Numbered from the stretch's first letter, positions 37,801 through 46,299 are shown. The stretch: 64,000 nt of DNA from Tahibacter harae (GCF_024437735.1 NZ_JANFQO010000007.1:124001-188000), one strand, 5' to 3'. Translations and numbers: made by a program. The notes: generated by a model from the sequence alone, not told the origin.

Positions 37801-38684
37801 AGGCCGCGCACGGCGTCGTCGGGCAGGCTGGCGCCTTCGGCCGCGGCCGGATCGTGGCGGAAATGGCGCAGCAGGCGGCCGTCGGCGGCCAGCTGCAGCA
37901 GTCCGGATTCGGCGCTGCCGACCCAGATGCTGCCGTCGGCGGCCTCGGCCAGGGCATAGATCTCCATTTGCGCCGCCACCGGCGGCAGCGGCAGGCGCGT
38001 GCGCGCCGCGGCATCCACGTGCAGCAGGCCCTGGTGCGTGCCTATCCACAGGCTGCCGTCGCGCGCCTGCAGCAGGCTGCGCACCATGCGCAGCTCGGGC
38101 AGTTCGCCCAGCGGCGCGTCGTGGAAGCGCCGTGTGGCGCGGTCCAGCCATTGCAGGCGGCCGGCGACGCTGGCCACCCACAGGCGCTGCTGCGTATCCA
38201 GCAGCAGCGCGGTCACGTGGTTGGCGGCCAGTGCGTCGGGGCGTGCCGGATCGGCGGCGAAGTTCTCGAAGCGGTCCAGCGCCGCGTCGTAGCGGCTGAG
38301 ACCACCGCCCTGGGTTGCTATCCACAGGTCGCCGCCGCTGTCGGGCTGTATCGCCCAGACGTGGTTCTGCGCCAGCGACCAGGGATCGGCGCGGTCGTGG
38401 CGATAGACCTTGAAGCGGCTGCCGTCGAAGCGATTAAGCCCGTCCTGGGTGCCGATCCAGACGAAGCCGCTGCTGTCCTGTGCCAGCGCCCGCGCGGTGG
38501 CCTGGGACAGGCCTTCGCCCACACTGAACGTACGGAAGCGCACGTCCTCCACGCCCGGCGCCAGGCCGCGCGGCGCCGGCTCGGCCAGACACAGGCCGGC
38601 CAGGCAAAAAAGGAGCAAAAACAGAGCAGCGCGAGCCACTGCAGACCCGCCGGCGAGAACGCGTGAGTTTCCCCTGACACGCAT
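34833..38684 (-). CDS. giant beta-propeller sensor histidine kinase with PAS domain (first of pair)
   Basis: A 1283-residue paralogue of the next gene. Signal peptide, two propellers of Reg_prop repeats (FVWIGTQDGLNRFD, LWIATQGGGLSRYD, LWVATMGGGLNRL and others), a Y_Y_Y domain, one membrane helix (LAYLLAGAAGVLLLSLRL, about 832-850), then a PAS_3 domain absent from the neighbour (LTGSGSELWDIDLPSGRM to MTGITQDINALKRAEEAL). HisKA follows with H1051 in VAGIAHEINTPLG, then HATPase_c (DDGVGMDEVTRARVFDPFFTTRRG, GGSGLGMHIVYNLV). The pair shares the same order and the unusual ASHL-helix after the H box, so it arose by tandem duplication. Ligand unknown; propeller sensors of this type bind saccharides. 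Confidence 0.93.
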   Translation of the reverse strand: MRVRGNSRVLAGGSAVARAALFLLLFCLAGLCLAEPAPRGLAPGVEDVRFRTFSVGEGLSQATARALAQDSSGFVWIGTQDGLNRFDGSRFKVYRHDRADPWSLAQNHVWAIQPDSGGDLWIATQGGGLSRYDAALDRFENFAADPARPDALAANHVTALLLDTQQRLWVASVAGRLQWLDRATRRFHDAPLGELPELRMVRSLLQARDGSLWIGTHQGLLHVDAAARTRLPLPPVAAQMEIYALAEAADGSIWVGSAESGLLQLAADGRLLRHFRHDPAAAEGASLPDDAVRGLLPDADGGLWITSPNRGLGHYDPAGERFTLYAHDAARDYTVAANRLWSLLRERSGLLLVGSWVNGLSVHDPRTRAFIRVDAVPNEPRALPARSVLSVHADADGTLWAGLTEGGGLVHLDLQRGVLQRYVNDPADAGSLSHNFVQSVIRASDGSLWVATMGGGLNRLRPGSTRFERYRHDPADAGSLAADSLIFVYEDKAGTLWVGTQDHGLDELCRGCTRFRHHVSDPADPASLAGDTLNAVFETRAGEFFLAYRSAGLGRLDRASGRAELLRTRGEEGASLGNDSISTIAEDSRGRLWFGVQGGGAALQTGLLNGQPQFRLFGTRQGLAADAVGEIAEDRAGNIWLSTTVGISRLEPESGRITNFGERDGTLSRGYWIGSMAVLPDGRLAFGGLDGLSIVDPAAIRPAPVPAPLVTGLALNNEPVPLRWREPGSPLRGSLLRGGIVELAYSDDNVTFEFTAPDFSAAESLRYSYRLEGHDARWIETDHLRRFATYTDLPAGDYRFRVRARRDGGDWVDQQGGIAVTVQPAPWASPLAYLAYLLAGAAGVLLLSLRLRAQRRRREAVQERIQLSEERLKLALTGSGSELWDIDLPSGRMHRENRLEHVAATFEAADQTIGAYRPFVHPDDLPRFEDAMRVHLRGDSSVFEASYRTPDHSGEWVWLLTRGRVVDRAGDGRALRMTGITQDINALKRAEEALRALNEELELRVERRTSDLRAANLELQHALDKLTLTQRQLLESEKLASLGGLVAGIAHEINTPLGIGVTAASHLAEEAQRLARRLREDKLSRAELDQFQHIASESASMILRNLQRADRLVKSFKQVAVDQSAEDRRVVELGASVNEILTALGPLLRKTPHRVELDCPAPVVCETAPGALYQIITNLVTNSLTHGFADQRAGTIRLGIRRSGEDIGIDYRDDGVGMDEVTRARVFDPFFTTRRGRGGSGLGMHIVYNLVTQSLGGTISVESAPGEGIQVLIRFAGARHGTD

Positions 38685-38752
38685 GCGCCGAGGCTAACTG
38701 CGCCCACCCGGCCGCACAAGCGAGATCCGCCACGCCATGGCCGTTATGCGAA

Positions 38753-38781
38753 TTGCCGCAGCGCAACAGGCCGCGCATAAT
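38753..38781 (+). promoter_or_regulatory. putative sigma-70 promoter of the thiolase gene
   Basis: TTGCCG (38753-38758), 17-bp spacer, CATAAT (38776-38781), 63 bp before the start codon and in the divergent gap with the kinase pair. Confidence 0.45.
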
Positions 38782-38844
38782 CGGGCGGTTCGGCGCCCTG
38801 GCGCCGCTACGTCCAGCCCCCTACTACGCTACGCGGAGAGTTCC

Positions 38845-40023
38845 ATGTCCGATATCGTCATCGTCGGCGCCAAGCGCACCGCCATCGGTTCCTTCCTGGG
38901 CCAGTTCAGCGGCGTGCCCACGCCGACCCTGGGCGCCGCCGCGATCAAGGCCGCGCTGGAACATGCCGGCGTCGCCGTCGGCGACGTCAACGAAGTGATC
39001 ATGGGCTGCGTGCTGCCCGCCAACCTGGGCCAGGCGCCGGCCCGCCAGGCCGCCCTCGCCGCCGGCCTGCCCACCGCCACCGCCTGCACCACCATCAACA
39101 AGGTCTGCGGCTCGGGCATGAAGGCCATCATGCAGGCGCACGATGCGATCAAGGCCGGCTCCACCGCCGTCGCCGTGGCCGGCGGCATGGAATCCATGAC
39201 CAATGCGCCGCACCTGATCCCCAACTCGCGCAGCGGCAACCGCTACGGCAATTTTGAAGCCGTCGACCACATGGCCTGGGACGGCCTGACCAATCCCTAC
39301 GACGGCAAGGCCATGGGCGTGTTCGGCGAGCTGTGTGCCGACAAGTACCACTTCACCCGCGAAGAGCAGGACGCCTACGCTGCCGAGACCGTGCGCCGCG
39401 CGCTGGCCGCCCAGGCCAGCGGCGCCTTCGCCGGCGAGATCGTCCCGGTCAAGGTCGCCGGGCGCAAGGGCGAAGTGGAATATTCCACCGACGAGCAGCC
39501 GGCCAAGTGCGACGTCTCCAAGATCCCCGCGCTCAAGCCCGCCTTCCGCAAGGAAAACGGCACCATTACCGCGGCCAGTTCCTCCAGCATCTCCGACGGC
39601 GCCGCCGCCACGGTGCTGATGAGCGCCGAAGAAGCCGCCCGCCGCGGCCTCACGCCGCTGGCCCGCATCGTCGGCCACGCCACCCACGCGCAGGAACCGC
39701 AGTGGTTCACCACCGCGCCGGTCAGCGCCATCGACAACCTGCTGAAGAAGATCGGCTGGAGCGTGGCCGATGTCGACCTGTTCGAGGTCAACGAAGCCTT
39801 CGCCGTCGTCGCCATGGCGCCGATGCGCGAGCTGGGCATCCCCCACGACAAGCTCAATGTCAACGGCGGCGCCTGCGCCCTGGGCCATCCCATCGGCGCC
39901 AGCGGTGCGCGCCTGGTGGTGACCCTGATCCACGCGCTGAAGAACCGCGGCCTCAAGCGCGGCGTGGCCTCGCTGTGCATCGGCGGCGGCGAAGCCACCG
40001 CGATCGCGGTCGAGCTGGTCTGA
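38845..40023 (+). CDS. acetyl-CoA C-acetyltransferase (thiolase)
   Basis: A 392-residue thiolase that condenses or cleaves acetoacetyl-CoA. The three catalytic elements are in place: nucleophile C88 in INKVCGSGMKA, H348 in CALGHPIGASG and C378 in SLCIGGGEA. The N-terminus VGAKRTAIGSF is typical for the biosynthetic/AtoB group. The start at 38845 has GGAGAGTTCC upstream. In leucine catabolism it would split acetoacetyl-CoA to two acetyl-CoA; it can also serve polyhydroxybutyrate or fatty-acid routes. No other beta-oxidation gene adjoins it. The next gene, 140 bp on, is unrelated in function. Confidence 0.94.
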   Translation: MSDIVIVGAKRTAIGSFLGQFSGVPTPTLGAAAIKAALEHAGVAVGDVNEVIMGCVLPANLGQAPARQAALAAGLPTATACTTINKVCGSGMKAIMQAHDAIKAGSTAVAVAGGMESMTNAPHLIPNSRSGNRYGNFEAVDHMAWDGLTNPYDGKAMGVFGELCADKYHFTREEQDAYAAETVRRALAAQASGAFAGEIVPVKVAGRKGEVEYSTDEQPAKCDVSKIPALKPAFRKENGTITAASSSSISDGAAATVLMSAEEAARRGLTPLARIVGHATHAQEPQWFTTAPVSAIDNLLKKIGWSVADVDLFEVNEAFAVVAMAPMRELGIPHDKLNVNGGACALGHPIGASGARLVVTLIHALKNRGLKRGVASLCIGGGEATAIAVELV

Positions 40024-40163
40024 GTTCCACGATTGAACTTGTGTATCGCGCCCGGCGGCGTGCTCCATGCCGCCGTGCAAAAGCGGACAATGGCGGCGGC
40101 CGGCGCGGGGAGCTGCCGGCCGCCCGCAAACGCCCACCGTTCCTGCACCTGAGGGAGACGATC

Positions 40164-40640
40164 ATGCAAGCCGTTCGCACCGTATTGAGTTTCGCCCTGC
40201 TCGCCGCCCTGGCCGCCTGCAGCGACCAGAGCCAGCAGGCCGCGCAGCAGCGCGCCGACGACGCGGCCAAGGCCGCGGCGCAGAAGATCGAGGAAGCCAG
40301 GAAATCCGCCGCCGAGGCCACCGCGACCGCGCAGCAGAAGGTCGAGCAGGCCGCCGGCGAAGTGAAGGAGGCCACCGCCAAGGCCGCCGACCAGATCAGC
40401 ACGGCCGGCAACGAAGCCGGCTCCGCGATCAAGGAAGGCGCCCAGGACGCCCTGGCCGGCGCCAAGGCCGCGGGCCATGAACTCAAGGAAGGCGCCAAGG
40501 ATATCGGCCACGAGATCAAGGAAGGCGCCAAGGCCGTGGGCCACGACATCAAGGAAGGTGCCAAGGCGGTCGGCCAGGAAGTCAAAGAGACCGCCGTGGA
40601 AGCCAAGGAAGCCGCCAAGGAAGCGGTCAAGAAAGACTGA
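40164..40640 (+). CDS. LEA-like helical-repeat lipoprotein
   Basis: A 158-residue lipoprotein. Lipobox LAALAAC puts the lipid on Cys19. The rest is alanine, lysine and glutamate-rich, with no strands or cysteines, and reads as one long amphipathic helix. In the C-terminal half an 11-residue unit recurs (A-x-G-H-x-[IL]-K-E-G-A-K): GHELKEGAKDI, GHEIKEGAKAV, GHDIKEGAKAV, GQEVKETAVEA. Eleven-residue repeats of this sort are the hallmark of LEA group 3 proteins and apolipoprotein-like surface helices, which protect membranes and proteins during drying or stress. The ribosome site is GAGGGAG before the ATG. A hairpin follows, so it is monocistronic or ends an operon with the thiolase. Confidence 0.82.
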   Translation: MQAVRTVLSFALLAALAACSDQSQQAAQQRADDAAKAAAQKIEEARKSAAEATATAQQKVEQAAGEVKEATAKAADQISTAGNEAGSAIKEGAQDALAGAKAAGHELKEGAKDIGHEIKEGAKAVGHDIKEGAKAVGQEVKETAVEAKEAAKEAVKKD

Positions 40641-40664
40641 TTCCAGGCCCGTTCCGCCGTACCC

Positions 40665-40698
40665 GCAAACCGGCCGCGCACGCGGCCGGTTTGCGTTT
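40665..40698 (+). terminator. stem-loop terminator after the LEA-like gene
   Basis: A perfect 14-bp inverted repeat GCAAACCGGCCGCG and CGCGGCCGGTTTGC with a 2-base loop, followed by GTTTC. The T run is short, but the stem is among the strongest in the window. Confidence 0.65.
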
Positions 40699-40745
40699 CG
40701 CGGCGCGTTGATTGCAGTCACGCCCCCGGGGGAAACACGACGCCC

Positions 40746-42452
40746 ATGATCGTAGGCATAGACCTAGGCACCACCCATTCGCTGATCGGCCTGTGGAGCG
40801 CGGACGGCGCGCGGCTGATTCCCAATGTCCTGGGCGAGTTGCTGACGCCGTCGGTGGTCGGGGTCACCGACGACGGCGAGGTACTGGTCGGCCGCGCCGC
40901 GCAGGAGCAGCTGGCGCTCAAGCCCGACCGCACCGTGGCCGCGTTCAAGCGCTACATGGGCAGCGCGCGGGAGACCCGCCTGGGCCGGCGCAGCTTCCGC
41001 CCGGAAGAGCTGTCCGCGCTGGTGCTGAAATCCCTGCTTGCCGACGTCAAGGCACATACCGGCGAACTGCCGCACGAAGCCGTGGTCAGCGTGCCGGCGT
41101 ATTTCAGCGACGCCCAGCGCAAGGCCACGCGCAACGCGGCGCAGATCGCCGGCGTGCGGGTGGAGCGGCTGATCAACGAACCCACCGCCGCCGCGCTGGC
41201 CTACGGCCTGCAGGAGCAGCAGGACGAATCCAAGTTCCTGGTGCTGGACCTGGGCGGCGGCACCTTCGACGTGTCGCTGCTGGAATCCTTTGAAGGCGTG
41301 ATGGAAGTGCATGCCAGCGCCGGCGACAACTTCCTCGGCGGCGAGGATTTCGTCGAGGTGCTGGTCGACGCCGCGCTGCGCGACCTGCGGCGCGATCCCA
41401 AGAGCCTGTCCGCGGCCACGCGCGCCGGCATCCGCGCGCGCCTGGAGCGGGTCAAATGCCAGCTCAGCCAGCACGCCGAAGTCAGCGTCAACCTGCAGTT
41501 CGACGACGCGGTCGTGCCCTGGCAGATCAGCGAAGCGCGCTTCGAGAACCTGGCGCAGACGCTGCTGGCGCGCATGCGCGCGCCGATCGAGCGCGCCCTG
41601 CGCGACTCCAACACGCGCGCGCAGGATCTGGACCAGATCGTCCTCGTCGGCGGCGCCTCGCGCATGCCCATGATCAGCCGCCTGGTCACGCGCCTGTTCG
41701 GCCGCCTGCCGCTGCGCCATGTGCAGCCGGACCAGACCGTCGCCCTGGGCGCCTGCGTCATGGCCGGCATGAAATCGCGCGACCAGGCCTTCCGCGAAGT
41801 GGTGATGACCGATGTCTGCCCGTATACGCTGGGCATCGAGATCTCCCACACCGACCAGAACCAGCACGTCCACCACGGCCTGTTCTCGCCCATCATCGAA
41901 CGCAATACCGTGATCCCGGCCAGCCGCGTCGAACGCTACAACCCGATGGCGGATTTCCAGAAGGCGCTGGTGCTGCAGGTCTACCAGGGCGAATCGCCCG
42001 AAGTCGCCCACAACATCTTCCTCGGCAAGATGGAACTGCCGCTGCCGCCGCGGCGCTCGGCGGAGAACCCGGTCGACGTGCGCTTCACCTACGACGTCAA
42101 CGGCCTGCTCGAAGTGCAGGCCAAGGTGCTGGCCACCGGCGCCGAACACCAGCTGGTGATCGAGCAGAACCCCGGCCTGCTGTCGCCGCAGGAAATCGAA
42201 CGGCGCCTGCGCGAACTGGCCGAAATCAAGATCCACCCGCGCGAGCTGCAGGGCAATATCGCCCTGCTCGCCCGCGCCGCCCGCGTCTACGAGGAACACA
42301 CCGCCGCGGCGCGCCACGAGATCGGCGTGCGCCTGCTGGAGTTCAAGGCCGCGCTGGAAACCCAGCTGCCGCCGCGCATCGAGGCCGCGCGCGAGTATCT
42401 GGGCACGCTGCTGGACCAGCTCGAAGGCGATTCGTCGCCGCTGCAGCCGTGA
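40746..42452 (+). CDS. hscC: HscC-type Hsp70 chaperone
   Basis: A 568-residue Hsp70. The ATPase domain has MIVGIDLGTTHSLIGLW, VPAYFSDAQRKATRNAA, NEPTAAALAYGL, LDLGGGTFDVSLLE and LVGGASRMPMI. The C-terminal substrate domain is short and the acidic tail of DnaK is missing, which gives the HscC length (about 560) rather than the DnaK length (about 640). In E. coli HscC works with the membrane J proteins DjlB and DjlC. Here the next gene, 76 bp downstream, is a membrane protein with a J-like N-terminus, so the pair is conserved. Client proteins are unknown. Confidence 0.9.
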   Translation: MIVGIDLGTTHSLIGLWSADGARLIPNVLGELLTPSVVGVTDDGEVLVGRAAQEQLALKPDRTVAAFKRYMGSARETRLGRRSFRPEELSALVLKSLLADVKAHTGELPHEAVVSVPAYFSDAQRKATRNAAQIAGVRVERLINEPTAAALAYGLQEQQDESKFLVLDLGGGTFDVSLLESFEGVMEVHASAGDNFLGGEDFVEVLVDAALRDLRRDPKSLSAATRAGIRARLERVKCQLSQHAEVSVNLQFDDAVVPWQISEARFENLAQTLLARMRAPIERALRDSNTRAQDLDQIVLVGGASRMPMISRLVTRLFGRLPLRHVQPDQTVALGACVMAGMKSRDQAFREVVMTDVCPYTLGIEISHTDQNQHVHHGLFSPIIERNTVIPASRVERYNPMADFQKALVLQVYQGESPEVAHNIFLGKMELPLPPRRSAENPVDVRFTYDVNGLLEVQAKVLATGAEHQLVIEQNPGLLSPQEIERRLRELAEIKIHPRELQGNIALLARAARVYEEHTAAARHEIGVRLLEFKAALETQLPPRIEAAREYLGTLLDQLEGDSSPLQP

Positions 42453-42528
42453 GGCGGCCGCAGCGCACCGGCGGCGGCTCTCTCCGCCGCGATCGCCCGC
42501 GCGGCGCCGCGGCCGGAGCTGTCGCGCC

Positions 42529-44343
42529 GTGAGCCCGCCCTGGTTCTGGCTCTGCCTGGAACTGCCGCCGGACGCCAGCGTGCGCGAGGTCAAGCGGCGC
42601 TACAGCCAGCTGCTCAAGCTCAACCGGCCCGAGGACAACCCCCAGGGCTTCCAGCAGCTGCGCGCGGCCTACGAGATCTGCCTGCGCCTGGCGCAGCAGC
42701 GCGAGGCCGGGCAGGCCTCCGCGGCGGAACCTTCCGCGGCGGCGCCTGCGGACGAAACCGCGCCGACGACGGCGCTGCCGGCCGAGACGCCGGAACAGGC
42801 CGCCGCGGCGCGCCGGCGCGCGGCGCAGACGCGGACTGCTGCGCCGCCGCCGCACGCAGCGGCGGCTGGCGTAGACGCGGAACCCATCACCGTCCTCGAC
42901 GAGCCGCCGGCGCCGTCGCAGCCCGGGCCGCGACCGCCGCCGTTTCATCTGGAGGACGCACCGCCGCCGGCGCCGCACCGCGTCAACGGCGATCCGCCGG
43001 GGGCCGCGCCGCCGCCGCTCATCGACAGCGATCCGCCGCCGGCGCCACCGCATCCGGTCAATGCGGAAAGAATTGGAAAATTTCTGCCGGTGGACATTGT
43101 CCCGCCGGTGATGCGCGAGCCCGCGGCCGTCGTGGACGAGCTGCTGCAGCTCGACGGCAACGACGAAACCCTGGTCGAGCGCTGGTTCGCGCGCTGCCCG
43201 GAACTGATGAACTTCACCCGGCGCGATGCGGTGGAGCTGGAGCTGTTGCGCCGCATCGCCGCCGGCGCCCAGCCCGGCATGTTCGTGCTGCAGCGCGCCG
43301 GCAGCGAGTTCGGCTGGCGCGATCTGAGCTTCCCCCGCCGCCTGGCCGCGCAGGGCATCAGCGGCGCGCAGTGGCAGGCCGTGGAAAACGCCCTGCACGA
43401 ATCCTTCGCCCAGGCCGAGTTCCAGGCGCATCTGCGTTCCGCACAGAAGCTGCAGGCCGAAAGCGCGGGGCCGAAGGAAGAGAACTATCTGCTGCGGCAG
43501 CTGCATTCCCGCCGCGGCCGGCGGCCCGCCCTGCGCGAAGCCTTCTCCGGCCGCCACGTGCTCAAGGTCAACAACCTGCTGTACGCCTACGCCGAACGCT
43601 ACGGCGGCCGCGCGCTGTTCCATGTTTTCGGACCGGAACTGCTGGATTTCTGGCGCAGCGTCCATCCCAACGTGGCGCCGAACTGGACCCGCTTCCTGCT
43701 CGCTGCGCTGCGCATATTCGCCTACGGCGGTGCGCTCTGGCTGATCCTGCTCGTCATCGTCGGGCTGGATCATGATTTGCAGGTCGGCAGCCCCCGCCTG
43801 CCGGAACACATGCTCACGCTGTCGCTGAGCGTGTTTTCCGTGCTGCTGGTGCTGGTGGGCTATGTCGGCGCCCAGCTGGCCTTCCTGCATTTCCGGGAAA
43901 AAATCTGGCAGCGTTTCCTGCACTGGCGCGAACGCCAGCTCGAACGCTATGTCGAGCCCTGGCTGAAGCCTGCGCGTGCGCTGCCGCTGCTGCTCGGCAT
44001 CACCGCGCTCGGCCTGCTCGCCGATCACCTGCTCGGCAACGGCGCCTCGGCGCTGCTGATGGCCGTGCTGGCGCTGCTGCTGTTCGGCTTCAGCGGGATG
44101 ATCTCGCTGCTGCCGGCCGGCCTGCTGCTGGCCATGGCCCTGCTGCTGTGGGAACCGCGCGGCCCGCTGTGGCTCGGCGCCGGCGCCGGCGGCACGCTGG
44201 GCCTGCTCTGGCTGGGCGACCGCCTGGCCCGGCGCAAGCAAGCCGCGCAGTCGCACTGGGAACGGCGCTTCATCCACGTGCTGTTGCTGTCGGTGCTGCT
44301 CTGCGCCGTCAGCTTCGGGGTGAAGCTGGGACTGGCCACATGA
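42529..44343 (+). CDS. membrane J-domain-like partner of HscC (DjlB/DjlC-like)
   Basis: A 604-residue membrane protein starting at GTG with GGAG upstream. Residues 1-55 resemble a J domain: ASVREVKRRYSQLLK (helix II), then LNRPEDNPQGFQQLRAAYEICL (helix III). The diagnostic HPD tripeptide between the helices is absent; R-P-E stands there. A proline/alanine-rich linker (about 60-180) follows, then a soluble region (185-370) and six to eight hydrophobic segments from about 395 to the C-terminus. The layout equals DjlB/DjlC-like partners of HscC. Loss of HPD, if real, would change how it stimulates the Hsp70. The stop overlaps a following ATG (ATGA). Confidence 0.78.
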   Translation: MSPPWFWLCLELPPDASVREVKRRYSQLLKLNRPEDNPQGFQQLRAAYEICLRLAQQREAGQASAAEPSAAAPADETAPTTALPAETPEQAAAARRRAAQTRTAAPPPHAAAAGVDAEPITVLDEPPAPSQPGPRPPPFHLEDAPPPAPHRVNGDPPGAAPPPLIDSDPPPAPPHPVNAERIGKFLPVDIVPPVMREPAAVVDELLQLDGNDETLVERWFARCPELMNFTRRDAVELELLRRIAAGAQPGMFVLQRAGSEFGWRDLSFPRRLAAQGISGAQWQAVENALHESFAQAEFQAHLRSAQKLQAESAGPKEENYLLRQLHSRRGRRPALREAFSGRHVLKVNNLLYAYAERYGGRALFHVFGPELLDFWRSVHPNVAPNWTRFLLAALRIFAYGGALWLILLVIVGLDHDLQVGSPRLPEHMLTLSLSVFSVLLVLVGYVGAQLAFLHFREKIWQRFLHWRERQLERYVEPWLKPARALPLLLGITALGLLADHLLGNGASALLMAVLALLLFGFSGMISLLPAGLLLAMALLLWEPRGPLWLGAGAGGTLGLLWLGDRLARRKQAAQSHWERRFIHVLLLSVLLCAVSFGVKLGLAT

Positions 44344-44558
44344 ACACGCCGCGGCCCGGGGCCTGGTCGGCTGTGCATCCCGCGCGCGCTGCCGTCGCGG
44401 TGCGCTGACGCTGCAACTGGCCTTGGTCCGACAGCGGCCCCTTCCTTCCGGCCGTGCTCTGCGGCGGCCTGCTGCAGGCCTGGCTGGTCGACGGGTTCGG
44501 CTATAACAGGATGGTGCGCCGGCAGGCGCTGGACGACGAGGGCCGGCATTTGCCCTGA
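44340..44558 (+). pseudogene. small membrane-protein remnant broken by an in-frame TGA
   Basis: The ATG at 44340 overlaps the stop of the previous gene (ATGA), as expected for a coupled third gene of the hscC operon. The frame runs [14 protein letters not shown] and stops at TGA 44406-44408. Read through, the same frame continues for 49 codons without another stop, with [20 protein letters not shown] and [13 protein letters not shown] to TGA 44556. That second part looks like a real protein end (one hydrophobic helix, basic tail). It is probably a gene inactivated by a nonsense mutation or compensating frameshifts; no alternative start lies after the stop. Confidence 0.4.
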
Positions 44559-44691
44559 CCCGGCGGGCCGCCGCCGGCGCACCCTACGCCGGCGACTGCG
44601 GCAGCGGCAGACCAGCGCCGGCGCGCGCATTTCCCAAACCCCGGCGCGCTATGTTTTCATGCGCGCCTTTGCCAAAGCCTGGTGCGCGCGC

Positions 44692-46299
44692 ATGACCGTC
44701 ATCGAATCGACCATCGACACCCGCAGCCCGGAATTCCAGACCAATGCGCAGCAGCTGCGCGCCGCGGTGGAGGATCTCAAGGCGCAGATGGCCAAGGCCG
44801 CCCTGGGCGGCGGCGAGAAGGCACGCAACAAGCACACCGAGCGCGGCAAGCTGCTGCCGCGGGAACGCATCCGCGCCCTGCTCGACCCGGGTTCGCCCTT
44901 CCTGGAACTGTCCTCGCTGGCCGCCCACGGCATGTACGACGACGCGGCGCCCTGTGCCGGCGTCATCACCGGCATAGGCCGGGTGCACGGCCAGGAAATC
45001 GTCGTCGTCGCCAACGACGCCACGGTCAAGGGCGGCACGTATTTCCCGATGACGGTGAAAAAGCACCTGCGCGCGCAGGAAATCGCGCTGGAGAACCGCC
45101 TGCCCTGCGTCTACCTGGTCGACTCCGGCGGCGCCTTCCTGCCGCTGCAGGATGAAGTCTTCCCGGACAAGGAACACTTCGGCCGCATCTTCTACAACCA
45201 GGCGCGGCTCAGCGGCCTGGGCCTGGCGCAGATCGCCGTGGTCATGGGCTCCTGCACCGCCGGCGGCGCCTACGTGCCGGCCATGTGCGACGAGACCATC
45301 ATCGTCAAGGAACAGGGCACCATCTTCCTCGGCGGCCCGCCGCTGGTGAAAGCCGCCACCGGCGAGGTGGTGGACGCCGAATCCCTCGGCGGCGCCGAAG
45401 TGCATACCGCGGTTTCCGGGGTGGCCGACCATTTCGCCGAGAACGACGCCCACGCCCTGGCCATCGCCCGCGACGTGCTGCGCCATCTGAACCGGCGCAA
45501 GGAGCTGCCGGTGGCGGTGGCGCCGCCGCGCGAACCGGCCTATCCGGCGCAGGACCTCTACGGCATAGTCCCGGCCGATACGCGCCGGCCCTTCGACATC
45601 CGCGAGATCATCGCGCGCATCGTCGACGGTTCGGAATTCCAGGAATTCAAGGCGCGCTACGGCAAGACCCTGGTCTGCGGCTTCGCCCATATCCACGGCT
45701 ATCCGGTCGGCATCGTCGCCAATAACGGCATCCTGTTCGCCGAATCCGCGCTCAAGGGCGCGCACTTCATCGAGCTGTGCAACCAGCGCAACATTCCTCT
45801 GGTATTCCTGCAGAACATCACCGGCTTCATGGTCGGGCGCAAATACGAGAACGCCGGCATCGCCAAGGACGGCGCCAAGATGGTGACCGCGGTGGCCTGC
45901 TCCCACGTGCCCAAGTTCACCGTCATCATCGGCGGCAGCTTCGGCGCCGGCAATTACGCCATGTGCGGCCGCGGCTACCAGCCGCGCTTCCTGTGGATGT
46001 GGCCCAATGCGCGCATCAGCGTGATGGGCGGCGAGCAGGCCGCCTCGGTGCTGGCCACGGTACGCCGCGACGGCCTGGAAGCCGCCGGCACACAATGGAG
46101 CGGCGCGGAAGAGGAAGCCTTCAAGGCGCCCATCCGCGCCCAGTACGAGCGCCAGGGCCATCCCTACTACGCCAGCGCGCGCCTGTGGGACGACGGCGTG
46201 ATCGATCCGGCCGACACCCGCCGCGTCCTGGGCCTGGCGATTTCGGCCAGCCTGAACGCGCCGATCGAGCCGCAGCGCTACGGCGTGTTTCGCATGTAG
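44692..46299 (+). CDS. mccB: methylcrotonyl-CoA carboxylase, carboxyltransferase (beta) subunit
   Basis: A 535-residue biotin-dependent carboxyltransferase subunit. N-terminal half: [52 protein letters not shown] and [17 protein letters not shown]-terminal half: [55 protein letters not shown] and [14 protein letters not shown]. The A-x-x-P-[LQ] substrate region and length match MCC beta better than propionyl-CoA carboxylase. It carboxylates 3-methylcrotonyl-CoA, the product of isovaleryl-CoA dehydrogenase. The biotin-carrying alpha subunit (liuD/mccA), which normally adjoins, is not in the window. The ATG at 44692 is preferred over 44659 because the family N-terminus starts there. Confidence 0.94.
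   Translation: MTVIESTIDTRSPEFQTNAQQLRAAVEDLKAQMAKAALGGGEKARNKHTERGKLLPRERIRALLDPGSPFLELSSLAAHGMYDDAAPCAGVITGIGRVHGQEIVVVANDATVKGGTYFPMTVKKHLRAQEIALENRLPCVYLVDSGGAFLPLQDEVFPDKEHFGRIFYNQARLSGLGLAQIAVVMGSCTAGGAYVPAMCDETIIVKEQGTIFLGGPPLVKAATGEVVDAESLGGAEVHTAVSGVADHFAENDAHALAIARDVLRHLNRRKELPVAVAPPREPAYPAQDLYGIVPADTRRPFDIREIIARIVDGSEFQEFKARYGKTLVCGFAHIHGYPVGIVANNGILFAESALKGAHFIELCNQRNIPLVFLQNITGFMVGRKYENAGIAKDGAKMVTAVACSHVPKFTVIIGGSFGAGNYAMCGRGYQPRFLWMWPNARISVMGGEQAASVLATVRRDGLEAAGTQWSGAEEEAFKAPIRAQYERQGHPYYASARLWDDGVIDPADTRRVLGLAISASLNAPIEPQRYGVFRM

Noticed and set aside
31424-38684. Very long open frames on the plus strand opposite the kinases and opposite icmF.
   Set aside because: They mirror the third-position GC bias of the real genes, have arginine/alanine/histidine-rich composition and no domain signatures.
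40746-44343. The Hsp70 as HscA of iron-sulfur assembly.
   Set aside because: No hscB, fdx or isc genes nearby, and the partner is a membrane J-like protein, which fits HscC.
44406-44408. The internal TGA as selenocysteine.
   Set aside because: No stem-loop resembling a SECIS element was seen after it, and the peptide is not a known selenoprotein type.
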